Source of the DNA: Streptomyces sulfonofaciens
GTDB lineage: Bacteria; Actinomycetota; Actinomycetes; Streptomycetales; Streptomycetaceae
DNA length: 41,942 bases
Assembly: GCF_014656295.1 (NCBI RefSeq)
Contig: NZ_BNCD01000036.1
Coordinates: 1-41,942 of the forward strand
Direction: 5' to 3'
Below the pieces are notes generated by a model. The model saw only the letters and a list, made by a program, of their open reading frames with translations, did no database searches and had not been told where the DNA came from. Position numbers and translations under genes: made by a program. Shown piece after piece: positions 24,020 to 32,039 of the stretch. Position 1 is the stretch's first letter. Each line of letters begins with the position of its first letter.

Positions 24020-25990
24020 ATGCCGACGACCCCCGACACCGCGGACGGCACCGCAGCGACCGTCCCGGTGGCCACCGCCCCGGCGGCCACCGCCCCGGCG
24101 GCCACCGCCCCCGCGGAGCCCCGCTCCGTGGCCGACCTGCACCGCGCCGGACAGCTCCTCGCGCAGTACCCGAAGGTGCGCGCCCTGCTCGCCCCGCTCG
24201 GCGGGCCCGAGCTGCTCACCGCCGGCCAACTGCTGAGCAGGCTGGACCCCGACGAGGTCCGCGCGGCCCACCCGGCCGTGCCGCAGGTCACCGTGGCGGT
24301 CACCGGGCACGGCACGCTCTCGCAGCTCACCGCGCCGCTCACCGCCGAACTCGCCCGGCACGGACTGCTGGCCCGCATCGCCGTGTCCGACTTCGACTCC
24401 TACGTCTTCGACCTCTCGGACGCGCGGAGCGATCTGTACGGGGCGGAGCCCGACCTCGTCCTGTGCGTGCTGGACCCGATGGCGGTCTTCGACGAGGTGC
24501 CGGTGCCCTGGCGGCCGGAGGACGTCGAACGGGTCGCCGCCGAGAAGTACGCGATCGTGGCGGGCCTCGTCGCCCGCTTCGAGGCCGCCAGCCGCGGCAC
24601 GCTGGTACTCAACACCCTGCCGCTGCCGCACCGCTTCACCGCCCAGCTCGTCGACCACCGCTCCCGGGCCCGGCTCGGGGCCCTCTGGCGGGAGTTCAAC
24701 GCCCGTCTGCTGCGGCTCGCCGACGCGCACCCCGGCCTCGTCACGATCGACCTCGACCCGCTCCTCGCCGAGGGCATCGAGGCCGTCGACACGCGGCTGA
24801 GCCTGTACGCCAAGGCGCACCTGGCGCCCGGCCTGCTGGCCCGCTACGCCCGTGAGGTCGGCCACCTGGCCAGGCACCTCACCGGGCGCACCAGGAAGAC
24901 CCTCGCCGTCGACCTGGACGGGACGCTGTGGGGCGGCGTGCTCGGCGACGACGGGGCGGAGGGCATCGAGGTCGCCGACGGCTACCGCGGCGCCGCCTTC
25001 ACCGCCTTCCAGCAGGTGGTCAAGCAGCTCGGCTCACAGGGCGTGCTGCTCGCCGCGGTGAGCAAGAACGACATCGAACCGGTCGGCGAGGTCTTCCGCG
25101 ACCACCCGGGCATGACCCTGCGCGAGGACGACCTCGTGCGGATCACCGCCAACTGGCGTCCCAAGCACGACAACCTCGCCGAGCTGGCCGAAGCGCTCAA
25201 CCTGGGCATCGACAGCTTCGTCTTCGTCGACGACAGCCCCTACGAGTGCGGCCTCGTCAGGCACGCGCTGCCGGACGTGGCGGTGGTGCAGGTCGGCCAG
25301 GAGCCCGCACGGCACATCGACGCGCTCCTCGCCGACGGCTGGTTCGACACCCGGGAGCTGACGGCCGAGGACCGCAGCCGGGTGGCGAAGTACCGCGACG
25401 AGCTGGTCCGCAAGGACTTCCTGGACAGCTTCGACTCGCTCGACGACTACCTGCGCCAACTCGACGTACGGGTGGCGCTCGCGGCGGTGGCCGAGGCCGA
25501 CGTGGCCCGCGTCGCCCAGCTCACCCAGCGCACCAACCAGTTCAACCTCACCACCCGGCGCCTGACACCGGCGGACGTGCGCGCCCTCGCGGCAGACCGC
25601 GGCGGGCTCGCCCTGGCCATCCGCTCCTCGGACCGCTTCGGCGACAACGGCCTGGTCGGCGCGGTGCTGGGGCACCGCGCGGGGAAGGCGCTGCACATCG
25701 ACAACTTCCTGCTGAGCTGCCGGGTCTTCTCACGCGGCATCGAGCAGGCGTGCCTGGCGGCCGTGCTGCGGCACGCCCGGGACACGGGCGCCACCGAGGT
25801 CCTCGGCAGCTACCGGCCCACGCCGAAGAACCACAAGGTCAAGGACTTCTACCCGCGCGGCGGCTTCGCCCAGGCCCCGGACGCCCGCGCCGAGGACGGT
25901 ACGGCCGTCTTCCGGCACGACCTGGCCGGCATCGCCGCACCGCCGGACCACATCCACCTGACCGCGAGCTTCGGGGAGAGCACCTCGTGA
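24020..25990 (+). CDS. FkbH-like glyceryl-ACP synthase (HAD-type)
   Basis: 656 residues. The start ATG at 24020 follows GGAGAAGG; a GTG at 23978 lies inside the previous gene. Residues about 5-30 are a Val/Ala/Thr/Pro repeat. A SGNH-like N-terminal half precedes the HAD core with DLDGT (Asp298, Asp300) followed by LWGGVLGDDG, SKND and the VFVDDSPYE segment; a GNAT-like C-terminal part follows. Family knowledge: FkbH proteins dephosphorylate 1,3-bisphosphoglycerate and load D-glyceryl on a partner ACP. The partner ACP gene follows with a GTGA overlap. The glyceryl unit would become the three-carbon part of the tetronate. Confidence 0.95.
   Translation: MPTTPDTADGTAATVPVATAPAATAPAATAPAEPRSVADLHRAGQLLAQYPKVRALLAPLGGPELLTAGQLLSRLDPDEVRAAHPAVPQVTVAVTGHGTLSQLTAPLTAELARHGLLARIAVSDFDSYVFDLSDARSDLYGAEPDLVLCVLDPMAVFDEVPVPWRPEDVERVAAEKYAIVAGLVARFEAASRGTLVLNTLPLPHRFTAQLVDHRSRARLGALWREFNARLLRLADAHPGLVTIDLDPLLAEGIEAVDTRLSLYAKAHLAPGLLARYAREVGHLARHLTGRTRKTLAVDLDGTLWGGVLGDDGAEGIEVADGYRGAAFTAFQQVVKQLGSQGVLLAAVSKNDIEPVGEVFRDHPGMTLREDDLVRITANWRPKHDNLAELAEALNLGIDSFVFVDDSPYECGLVRHALPDVAVVQVGQEPARHIDALLADGWFDTRELTAEDRSRVAKYRDELVRKDFLDSFDSLDDYLRQLDVRVALAAVAEADVARVAQLTQRTNQFNLTTRRLTPADVRALAADRGGLALAIRSSDRFGDNGLVGAVLGHRAGKALHIDNFLLSCRVFSRGIEQACLAAVLRHARDTGATEVLGSYRPTPKNHKVKDFYPRGGFAQAPDARAEDGTAVFRHDLAGIAAPPDHIHLTASFGESTS
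24071..24115 (+). repeat. 15-bp tandem repeat in the FkbH-like gene
   Basis: Two perfect copies of gccaccgccccggcg (24071-24100) and one imperfect copy (24101-24115) encode an Ala-Thr-Ala-Pro repeat near the N terminus, outside the catalytic domains. Slippage here would stay in frame. Confidence 0.85.
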
Positions 25991-26214
25991 TCACCACTGA
26001 CGACTTCGTCGCGCTGCTGCGCGAGGACATGGGACTGCCGGTCACGGCCGAGGACACCGGCCTCAGCCTCGACCAGGTGCCGGGCTGGGACTCGGTGCAC
26101 CTGCTGTCCCTGCTGACGCTCCTGGAGCGCCGCACCGGGCGCAGCCTGCCGCTCGCGGACGTCCTGGAGGCCGGCAGCCTGAAGGACATCCACGCCCTGG
26201 CGGTGGCCGAGTGA
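25987..26214 (+). CDS. Free-standing acyl carrier protein for the glyceryl unit
   Basis: 75 residues, GTG start overlapping the FkbH stop by 4 bp. The Ppant attachment motif is GWDSVHLL, and a four-helix ACP pattern surrounds it. Its place between the FkbH-like gene and the acyltransferase gene identifies it as the carrier that receives glycerate from the FkbH protein and presents it to the FabH-like enzyme (AbyA3 type). Its stop overlaps the next GTG start by 4 bp. Confidence 0.94.
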   Translation: MITTDDFVALLREDMGLPVTAEDTGLSLDQVPGWDSVHLLSLLTLLERRTGRSLPLADVLEAGSLKDIHALAVAE

Positions 26215-27080
26215 GCGCCGCCCCCGCCCAGCGGCCGATCGCCCGCGAGCGCCGCCACACCCTGCACTTCCTGGACGGCATCCGCTCCTTCGCACCGGTC
26301 TTCCTGGACACGGACGTCGACATGACACGGGTGCGGGAGCACAGGGCGGCCGCCCGCGACGACGGCCCGCGCTACTCCACGCTGACGTACGTCCTGCACA
26401 CCGCGGCCCGTGTGCTGGCTGCGCATCCGCGGGCGAACTCCGCGATCCGCGGCCGCGTCAGGGCCAGGGTGGCGGCCTATCCGCACGCCAACGGCAAGAT
26501 CACCCTGGACAGGACGGTCAACGGCGAGCGCATCGTGCTCTCCACCGTGCTCAGGGAGCTGGAACAGGCATCGCTGGACGACATCCAGGCCCGCATCGAC
26601 GGCCTGCGCACCGGCGACCCCGCCGTCATGCCGGAGTTCGCCGGGGCCCGGCTGCTGCAGAAGCTCCCGTGGCTGCTGGGCTCGCTGGCGTACCGCCAGG
26701 CGTCCCGCTCGCTCACCCGGCGCGCCGACACCATGGGCACCTTCGCGGTGACCTCGCTGGGCCACCGCCCGGTCGACGGCTTCCACTCGGTCGGCGGCGC
26801 CACCGTCACCCTGGGCCTCGGCAGGACCGCGGACCGGCCCGTGGCGCGGGACGGCGAGGTGGTGGTGGCACCGGTGATGCGGCTCAACCTCACCTTCGAC
26901 CACCGGGTCATCGACGGCGCGGAGGCCGCGGACGTACTCGCCGGGATCAGGGACGGCCTGGAGGGGTTCCGGGCGGCCGTGGAGCCGGCGGGAGCCACAG
27001 CGGTCACGGGGGCCGCGGGGGCCGGGTCCGCCGGCTCGGCGTCGCAGGCGGCCGCCGAGCCGGAGGGGGCCGCCCGGTGA
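26211..27080 (+). CDS. Acyltransferase of the 2-oxoacid dehydrogenase (E2) catalytic-domain family, tetronate acylation
   Basis: 289 residues, GTG start. The E2 catalytic motif appears as FDHRVIDGAEAADVL with His231 and Asp235, the HxxxDG signature of chloramphenicol-acetyltransferase-like folds. There is no lipoyl or subunit-binding domain, so it is not part of a dehydrogenase complex. Family knowledge: Agg4/AbyA4-type proteins acetylate the primary hydroxyl of the hydroxymethyl tetronate. The last 35 or so residues are an Ala/Gly-rich tail of no clear function. It is coupled by GTGA overlaps to the ACP before it and the hydrolase after it. Confidence 0.9.
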   Translation: MSAAPAQRPIARERRHTLHFLDGIRSFAPVFLDTDVDMTRVREHRAAARDDGPRYSTLTYVLHTAARVLAAHPRANSAIRGRVRARVAAYPHANGKITLDRTVNGERIVLSTVLRELEQASLDDIQARIDGLRTGDPAVMPEFAGARLLQKLPWLLGSLAYRQASRSLTRRADTMGTFAVTSLGHRPVDGFHSVGGATVTLGLGRTADRPVARDGEVVVAPVMRLNLTFDHRVIDGAEAADVLAGIRDGLEGFRAAVEPAGATAVTGAAGAGSAGSASQAAAEPEGAAR

Positions 27081-28156
27081 ACGACCTCGCCGAGCTGAAG
27101 GAGTACGTCCGGGTGCACGCCCGGGGCCAGCGCATCACCGGGTACCAGGACGTGCTGGACCGCGTCCGCACCGACGAGTCCGACGCGCCCGGGTCCTGGG
27201 TGGCCGAGTGGTGCCGGGCCGCCGAGGAGCAGGAGCGGCGCGGCCGGCACCTGGAGGCGGCCCGCCGCTACGCCCTGGCCCGCTTCCCGTACCCGGACGG
27301 GCGGGCCCGTGCGGAGGCCGGCGCCCGCGGTGTCGCCGCCCTCGACCGCTGGCGCTCCGGCCGCGGCATCGAGCCGCTGGAGCTGGAGCTGGGGGGCGGC
27401 CGGGTGCGGTGCTGGACCAGCGGTCTGTCCGGCACCGACCGGAAGCCGCTGCTGATCGTGATGGGCGGCATCGTCACCGTCAAGGAGCAGTGGGCGCCGA
27501 TCCTCACCAACGTACGGCGGCTCGGTATGGCCGGCGTCGTCACCGAGATGCCCGGGGTCGGCGAGAACACCCTGCGCTACGGGGCCGACAGCCACCGGAT
27601 GCTCGCCGACCTGCTGGACGCGCTCGCGGACCGTGCGGACGTCACGCGCACCCACACCATCGCGCTGAGCTTCAGCGGCCACATGGCGCTGCGCTGCGCG
27701 CTGGACGACCCGCGCATCCGGGACGTCATCACGGTCGGCGCGCCCGTCGGCCCGTTCTTCACCGACACCGGCTGGGCCGCGGGTCTGCCTCGGATCACCG
27801 TCGACACGCTCGCGCACCTCACCGCAATCCCGGCCGCCGAGCTGACCGGCGGCGCGCTCGCGGACCGGGCGCTGACGGGTGAGCAACTGGCCGCACTGGA
27901 CATCCCGGTGCACTACGTGGCCAGCGGGCGCGACGAGATCATCCCCGCCGCGGACATCAGCCTGCTCAAGGAGCACGTCCGCCGTCTCGACCTGGTCGAG
28001 TACGACGACGTGCACGGCTCGCCCGACCACACCCGGGAAACCCAGTTGTGGACGGTGGCCTCGCTGATGAGGGACCGCGACCTGCGCAACCTCCAGAGCG
28101 CGGTGATCAACCTGCTGCTCAGGCTGCAACGCCGCAGAGGCCGCCCGTCCGCCTGA
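27077..28156 (+). CDS. Alpha/beta hydrolase-fold protein, tetronate acetate-eliminating enzyme
   Basis: 359 residues, GTG start overlapping the previous stop. An N-terminal helical lid region of about 100 residues is followed by an alpha/beta hydrolase core with nucleophile Ser200 in SFSGH and candidate His313 or His318 in the VHGSPDH segment. Family knowledge: Agg5/AbyA5-type proteins remove acetate from the acetylated tetronate, giving the exocyclic methylene used as dienophile in the spiro [4+2] reaction. It is the last gene of the five-gene cassette, and a strong hairpin follows 22 bp after the stop. Confidence 0.9.
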   Translation: MNDLAELKEYVRVHARGQRITGYQDVLDRVRTDESDAPGSWVAEWCRAAEEQERRGRHLEAARRYALARFPYPDGRARAEAGARGVAALDRWRSGRGIEPLELELGGGRVRCWTSGLSGTDRKPLLIVMGGIVTVKEQWAPILTNVRRLGMAGVVTEMPGVGENTLRYGADSHRMLADLLDALADRADVTRTHTIALSFSGHMALRCALDDPRIRDVITVGAPVGPFFTDTGWAAGLPRITVDTLAHLTAIPAAELTGGALADRALTGEQLAALDIPVHYVASGRDEIIPAADISLLKEHVRRLDLVEYDDVHGSPDHTRETQLWTVASLMRDRDLRNLQSAVINLLLRLQRRRGRPSA

Positions 28157-28178
28157 GGGCCGGCAGGACGACGGGCTC

Positions 28179-28244
28179 ACCGCTCCGGCCGGGGAGCTGG
28201 GCCCGGGCCGGGGCCGATACGGCCCGGGCCCCGGCCGGAGCGGT
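28179..28244 (+). terminator. Strong terminator of the tetronate cassette
   Basis: Perfect 16-bp arms (28179-28194 and 28229-28244; accgctccggccgggg and its complement), with further pairing gggcccgggcc/ggcccgggcc inside the loop. It closes the operon. Confidence 0.85.
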
Positions 28245-28377
28245 CGGGGGCCGGACGGGACGCGGCGCGTGGGCAGTGCGGCAGGCAGCGTTCGCCCCGC
28301 CGCGACACCCGGCACGCTCCCCCGCACTCCTCGGACCGTGGGCTCCACTCGCCGCACCGGCCGAAAGCCCACGTACA

Positions 28378-28545
28378 CCCGGTACGGGGACTTCCGGCCG
28401 GCACGCCGAGAGCCTTGCCGCTGTTGCGATTGACCAGGAGGAACCAGGCATTGGTGTCCGACGTCGCCGCCTCGGCGGGTGCCGGATGCACCGCGGCGAG
28501 CATGCCGACCGCCAGGGCCGCCACCACGGCGGCGACCCTGGACGA
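28378..28545 (-). pseudogene. Remnant of a secreted ricin-type lectin-domain protein
   Basis: A minus-strand frame reads a signal-peptide-like segment (VAALAVGMLAAVHPAPAEA) followed by NAWFLLVNRNSGKALGVP, the opening strand of a ricin B-type (beta-trefoil) lectin domain. Similarity then stops, and the frame runs on into the terminator hairpin. A stop codon lies in frame at 28546-28548, so the normal start is missing. It is probably a decayed fragment of a carbohydrate-binding secreted protein. It is not part of the adjacent xylanase gene, which has its own intact lectin domain. Confidence 0.5.
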
Positions 28546-28627
28546 TCAACGTTGTCTTCGAGGAGGGGCGGGAGGAGCCTCACCGTGAGCCCTCATCGAT
28601 GCCCCCCTTCGTTTGCGGCAGGTCCGA

Positions 28628-30058
28628 TCAGGTGAGGGTCCAGCGTTGGTTGCTGCCGTTCGAGCAGGAGTAGAGCTGGATCAGGGTGCCATTGGCGGTG
28701 CCGTTTCCGACGGCGTCGAGGCAGAGGCCGGACTGGACGCCGACGATGGATCCGTCGGAGTTGAGGCGCCATTTCTGGTTGTCGCCGCCCCAGCAGCCGT
28801 AGATCTGGACTTTGGTGCCGTTGCCCGTTCCGGCGGCGTCCAGGCACTTGTTGCCGTAGACCCTGAGTTCGCCGTCGGAGGTCTGCTCCCACTGCTGGTT
28901 GGTGCCGCCGTTGCAGTCCCACAGTTGGACCTGGGTGCCGTCGGTGGTACTGGAGTTCGGCACGTCCAGGCAGCGGCCTGAACCGGCGCCCCTGATCCCT
29001 CCGGAATCCCCGGGGGGCGTGGTGGTGGAGCCGCCGTTGAGCGCGTCGAGGACGGCGGTGTAGGCAGGCTTCTTGCTGCCGTCGTTGTTGAACAGCAGCG
29101 GCGTGTCCTGTGACCGCCAGGAGTCGCTGTCGCGCACACCCCAGACGGTGATGCCCAGGCAGCGCGAGACGGCCAGGCAGTCGTTGGTCACGTTGGCGTA
29201 GGTGGTGGGCGAGGCACCCTGGATGTCGAGTTCGGTGATGGCCACGTCGACGCCGAGGTCGGCGAAGCTCTGCAGGGTGGTGCGGAAGTTGCTGTTGTAG
29301 GGGCTGCCGCTGTTGAAGTGCGACTGGAAGCCGACGCAGTCGATGGGTACGCCGCGCTGCTTGAAGTCCTTGACCATGGCGTACACGCCCTGGGTCTTGG
29401 CCCAGGTCCAGTTCTCGATGTTGTAGTCGTTGTAGCAGAGCTTGGCGTTCGGGTCGGCGGAGCGCGCGGTGCGGAAGGCGACCTCGATCCAGTCATTGCC
29501 GGTGCGCTGCAGGTTGGAGTCGCGCCGGCCTCCCGAACTGCCGTCGGCGAAGGCCTCGTTCACGACGTCCCACTGGGCGATCTTGCCCTTGTAGTGGGAC
29601 ATGACGCCGTTGATGTGGTCGATCATCGCCTGGCGCAGCGTGCTGCCGCTGAGGCTCTGCATCCAGCCGGGCTGCTGGGAGTGCCAGGCCAGTGTGTGGC
29701 CGCGCACCTGCTTTCCGTTCTGCACCGCCCAGTTGTAGACGCGGTCACCGGCGGAGAAGTTGAACTGACCCCGGTTGGGCTCGGTGGCGTCGATCTTCAT
29801 CTCGTTCTCGGCCGTCACCATGTTGAACTCGCGGGCCGCGATTGACGTGTACGCCGAGTCGCTCAGCCTGCCCGAGGCGATGGCGGTGCCGAAGTAACGG
29901 CCGCTCTGCGCCGCTGCGGCGCCGAGCGTGCTCTCGGCGGCCTGTGCTCTCGGCGGCGTGACCAGTGCGGCGACCGCACCGAGGGCGACGAACGACGTCA
30001 GCAGCAGGCCGCGGGCCTTCCGCCGGGTCGTGGGTCTGAGAAGGGCATACGAGCCCAT
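28628..30058 (-). CDS. Secreted GH10 endo-1,4-beta-xylanase with C-terminal CBM13
   Basis: 476 residues. Start at 30058 with GGAGG 6 nt upstream. Signal peptide 1 to about 41 (RRK, hydrophobic stretch, cleavage near AQA-AES). GH10 barrel about 42-340 with acid/base Glu168 (WDVVNEAF) and nucleophile Glu276 (ITELDIQ). A Thr/Pro/Gly linker follows, then a ricin-type CBM13 (about 350-476) with three QxW-containing repeats. The order matches the well-known Streptomyces family 10 xylanases such as that of S. olivaceoviridis. It acts outside the cell on xylan and has no evident role in polyketide synthesis. It sits between the tetronate cassette and the regulator genes, beside a transposase relic. 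Confidence 0.97.
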   Translation of the reverse strand: MGSYALLRPTTRRKARGLLLTSFVALGAVAALVTPPRAQAAESTLGAAAAQSGRYFGTAIASGRLSDSAYTSIAAREFNMVTAENEMKIDATEPNRGQFNFSAGDRVYNWAVQNGKQVRGHTLAWHSQQPGWMQSLSGSTLRQAMIDHINGVMSHYKGKIAQWDVVNEAFADGSSGGRRDSNLQRTGNDWIEVAFRTARSADPNAKLCYNDYNIENWTWAKTQGVYAMVKDFKQRGVPIDCVGFQSHFNSGSPYNSNFRTTLQSFADLGVDVAITELDIQGASPTTYANVTNDCLAVSRCLGITVWGVRDSDSWRSQDTPLLFNNDGSKKPAYTAVLDALNGGSTTTPPGDSGGIRGAGSGRCLDVPNSSTTDGTQVQLWDCNGGTNQQWEQTSDGELRVYGNKCLDAAGTGNGTKVQIYGCWGGDNQKWRLNSDGSIVGVQSGLCLDAVGNGTANGTLIQLYSCSNGSNQRWTLT

Positions 30059-30537
30059 GACTTGCCTCCAAGGTAGGAATCACGAAAGGACCGAAGCGCA
30101 AGGGATTGCATCGTCCGCTCCCACTCGGCAGACGGACGGGGTGGGCCGAAGCCCGGGCAGCACGGAATCAGCGGACACCGCGGCCATGGGACCGGGACGG
30201 TCTCAACCGGCACGAGCCGCACCCGGTCGGCCGTCGGGCGGCGTACGGCGGCGGCCGTGTTTCGACACAGACATGGGGGTACTCCATCGCGGCTCAGCCG
30301 GGGGACCGCCACGCGGCATCGCGTACCTCTCCCCTTGTGCGAAGAGCCAGGATGCGCTGGTGCGAACCTCACCGGAACGAAACGGAGTGGCGCAGGTGCT
30401 GTGGTGCGTGGATCTGCCGTGCAGTACCGATTGCCCCGGGCCGATGTCGTTCGAATCCTCGAACTATGGTCGGCTTCTCAGACAGAGATGATTGAGGTGC
30501 CGAAGAGGGATCGTCAATACTCTCGTCGAAAGAATTT
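30059..30537. other. Non-coding region upstream of the xylanase gene
   Basis: About 480 bp with no supported gene; the open frames here have no recognisable product. It should carry the xylanase promoter. Base composition falls locally in 30480-30540. No clear operator was found. Confidence 0.5.
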
Positions 30538-31207
30538 CTACATCCCGTTCGAAACTTTTCGCAATCCCGGCCGGAAGGCTGGGGTGTCTCCGTAGCCTCC
30601 CCCGGCGACGGCCAGGGGGACATCGACACCCCGGGACCGACTCTTCTGGATCATGTTCAGGGCCGGTTGCCACTTTCCGACATGGCCCACGCCCGGCGGG
30701 ATGCCGCACCGTTCCCGGCGGGCCACCTTGACGGAATCAGCCTGCGACGCGGAGGGGTCCCAGCTCTTGGGCAGGAACATACGCCAGTGAGTCCCTCGTC
30801 CGGCCTGCGGTCACCCGCGAACGCGATCGGACCGAGTCCCGGAACCGCTCGTGCCCGATCGGTGCGGCAACCAGCCCTCCATCGGGCCACCGACTCCGCA
30901 GAGAAGCGGGGCTGTTCGACGTCAGCCCACCGAAATCCGTGCTCTCCCGGATCCGGGACGTGGCGTCGAAAGTTGATGAAGGCGCTTTCCTCGTGAGCGA
31001 GCCCGTTGTTCACAGCGCCGGCCTGGAAGGCAGGCAAGGGGATCCTGCCGACTCACTGGACACGGCCCAGCGCTGCCCGTCCATCAGCAGACGGCGCGGA
31101 TACCCCCCACCCCACCGACACTGATCCGCCCACCCGAACGACTCGAACACGTCCGCCGCGAAGTCCTCCAGGCGGCACCGGACCTCGTCCAACTCCTCAG
31201 GTGGCAC
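30538..31207 (-). pseudogene. Decayed IS701-family transposase gene
   Basis: Two minus-strand fragments in different frames resemble Streptomyces IS701-type transposases. From 31207 leftwards, the N-terminal piece reads ELDEVRCRLEDFAADVFESF, then a DQ-RW-G-Y-R-LL-DG-R pattern; similarity ends near 31070. From about 30795 to 30538, a middle piece reads WRMFLPKSWDPSAS, ARRERCGIPPG, KWQPALNMI and GGGYGD-AFR-GLR, which corresponds to the W-R-LFLP-SW, KW-LALDMI and ADAGYGD region of the family. Between and after them the sequence is scrambled by deletions or frameshifts, so no functional protein can be made. CTAG occurs at 31263-31266 and 31272-31275, the YTAR-type target of this family, but element ends could not be set. 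Confidence 0.72.
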
Positions 31208-31261
31208 ACCCGGCTAACGACACTCCCCTCAACCGGACACGCCACCGACAACAAGACCTGA

Positions 31262-31276
31262 CCTAGCACTACTAGG
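31262..31276. repeat. 15-bp palindrome over the SARP stop codon
   Basis: cctag-cacta-ctagg, perfect 5-bp arms, at the 3' end of the SARP gene. It may be a target-site relic of the neighbouring transposon or a weak hairpin. Confidence 0.4.
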
Positions 31277-32039
31277 ACGCGCGCAACTCCAGTTGGTCGT
31301 CGTCGACGAGGATGGCCTGGTGCAGGTCGCGCAGTGCACGGCAGGGTTCGAGGCCCAGCTCGTCGTTGAGGATGCTGCGCGCGCACTGGTACACCTTCAG
31401 CGCGTCGGCCTGCCGCTCCGAGCGGTACAGGGCCAGCATCAGTTGCCGGTAGAACGACTCGCGCAGCGGGTTCTCCGCCGTCAGCGGGTAGAGGCGGCCG
31501 ACGAGTTCACGGTGCCGACCGAGCTGGAGGTGGGCGTCGCCCAGCATCTCCTGGCACTCCATGCGCGACTCCATCATCCAGGTGACGAAGCCGTCGATGA
31601 TCGGGCCGTTCCGCAGGTCGCCCAGGACCGGGCCGTACCAGAGGCCGAGCGCCCGCTCCAGGCAGCGGGAGGCGGCCTCGTAGTGGCGCTCCTTCATATG
31701 GGTGCGGCCCTGGTTCATGAGCTGCAGGAACTCGTGGAAGTCGATCTCGTCGCGCCCCTTGCGCAGCAGGTAGCCGGGCGGCTGGGTGACGACCGGGTTC
31801 CGGTCCTGGCCGGGCCGGGCCAGGAACTTGCGCACCTGTGAGATGTACACGTGCAGTCCCGCGCTCGCCCGGCGCGGCGGGCAGTCCGCCCATATCTCGG
31901 TCATGAGCTGGTCGGGCGCCACCACCTGGTCGGAACGGATCAGCAGCACGGCGAGGACCGTCTCGATCTTCCGCGCGGAGATCGAGGTGCACTCGTCGCC
32001 GTCCCGTACCCGCAGGGGCCCCAGAATCTCGTATCTCAC
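31272..32039 (-). CDS. SARP-family transcriptional activator (pathway-specific)
   Basis: 255 residues, GTG start at 32039 with AGGGAAG upstream inside the thioesterase gene. The N-terminal OmpR-like winged helix (about 1-95) starts MRYEILGPLRVRDGDE and includes LHVYISQVRKFL; a bacterial transcriptional activation (BTAD) domain of helical repeats follows (about 100-250). The length is that of small SARPs without an ATPase domain. Such proteins bind heptamer direct repeats upstream of cluster promoters. The GTGA overlap with the type II thioesterase places both in one transcript, which is a strong sign that it controls this cluster. No TTA codon was seen. Confidence 0.93.
   Translation of the reverse strand: MRYEILGPLRVRDGDECTSISARKIETVLAVLLIRSDQVVAPDQLMTEIWADCPPRRASAGLHVYISQVRKFLARPGQDRNPVVTQPPGYLLRKGRDEIDFHEFLQLMNQGRTHMKERHYEAASRCLERALGLWYGPVLGDLRNGPIIDGFVTWMMESRMECQEMLGDAHLQLGRHRELVGRLYPLTAENPLRESFYRQLMLALYRSERQADALKVYQCARSILNDELGLEPCRALRDLHQAILVDDDQLELRAS

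Noticed and set aside
29928..30491. Plus-strand open frames upstream of the xylanase
   Set aside because: They overlap the xylanase signal-peptide region in antisense, have no recognisable domain and no good ribosome site.
30546..30558. CGAAACTTTTCG as a xylanase operator
   Set aside because: It resembles GAAA-N-TTTC inverted repeats reported near actinomycete xylan genes, but it is imperfect, nearly 500 bp upstream of the xylanase start, and at the edge of the transposase relic.
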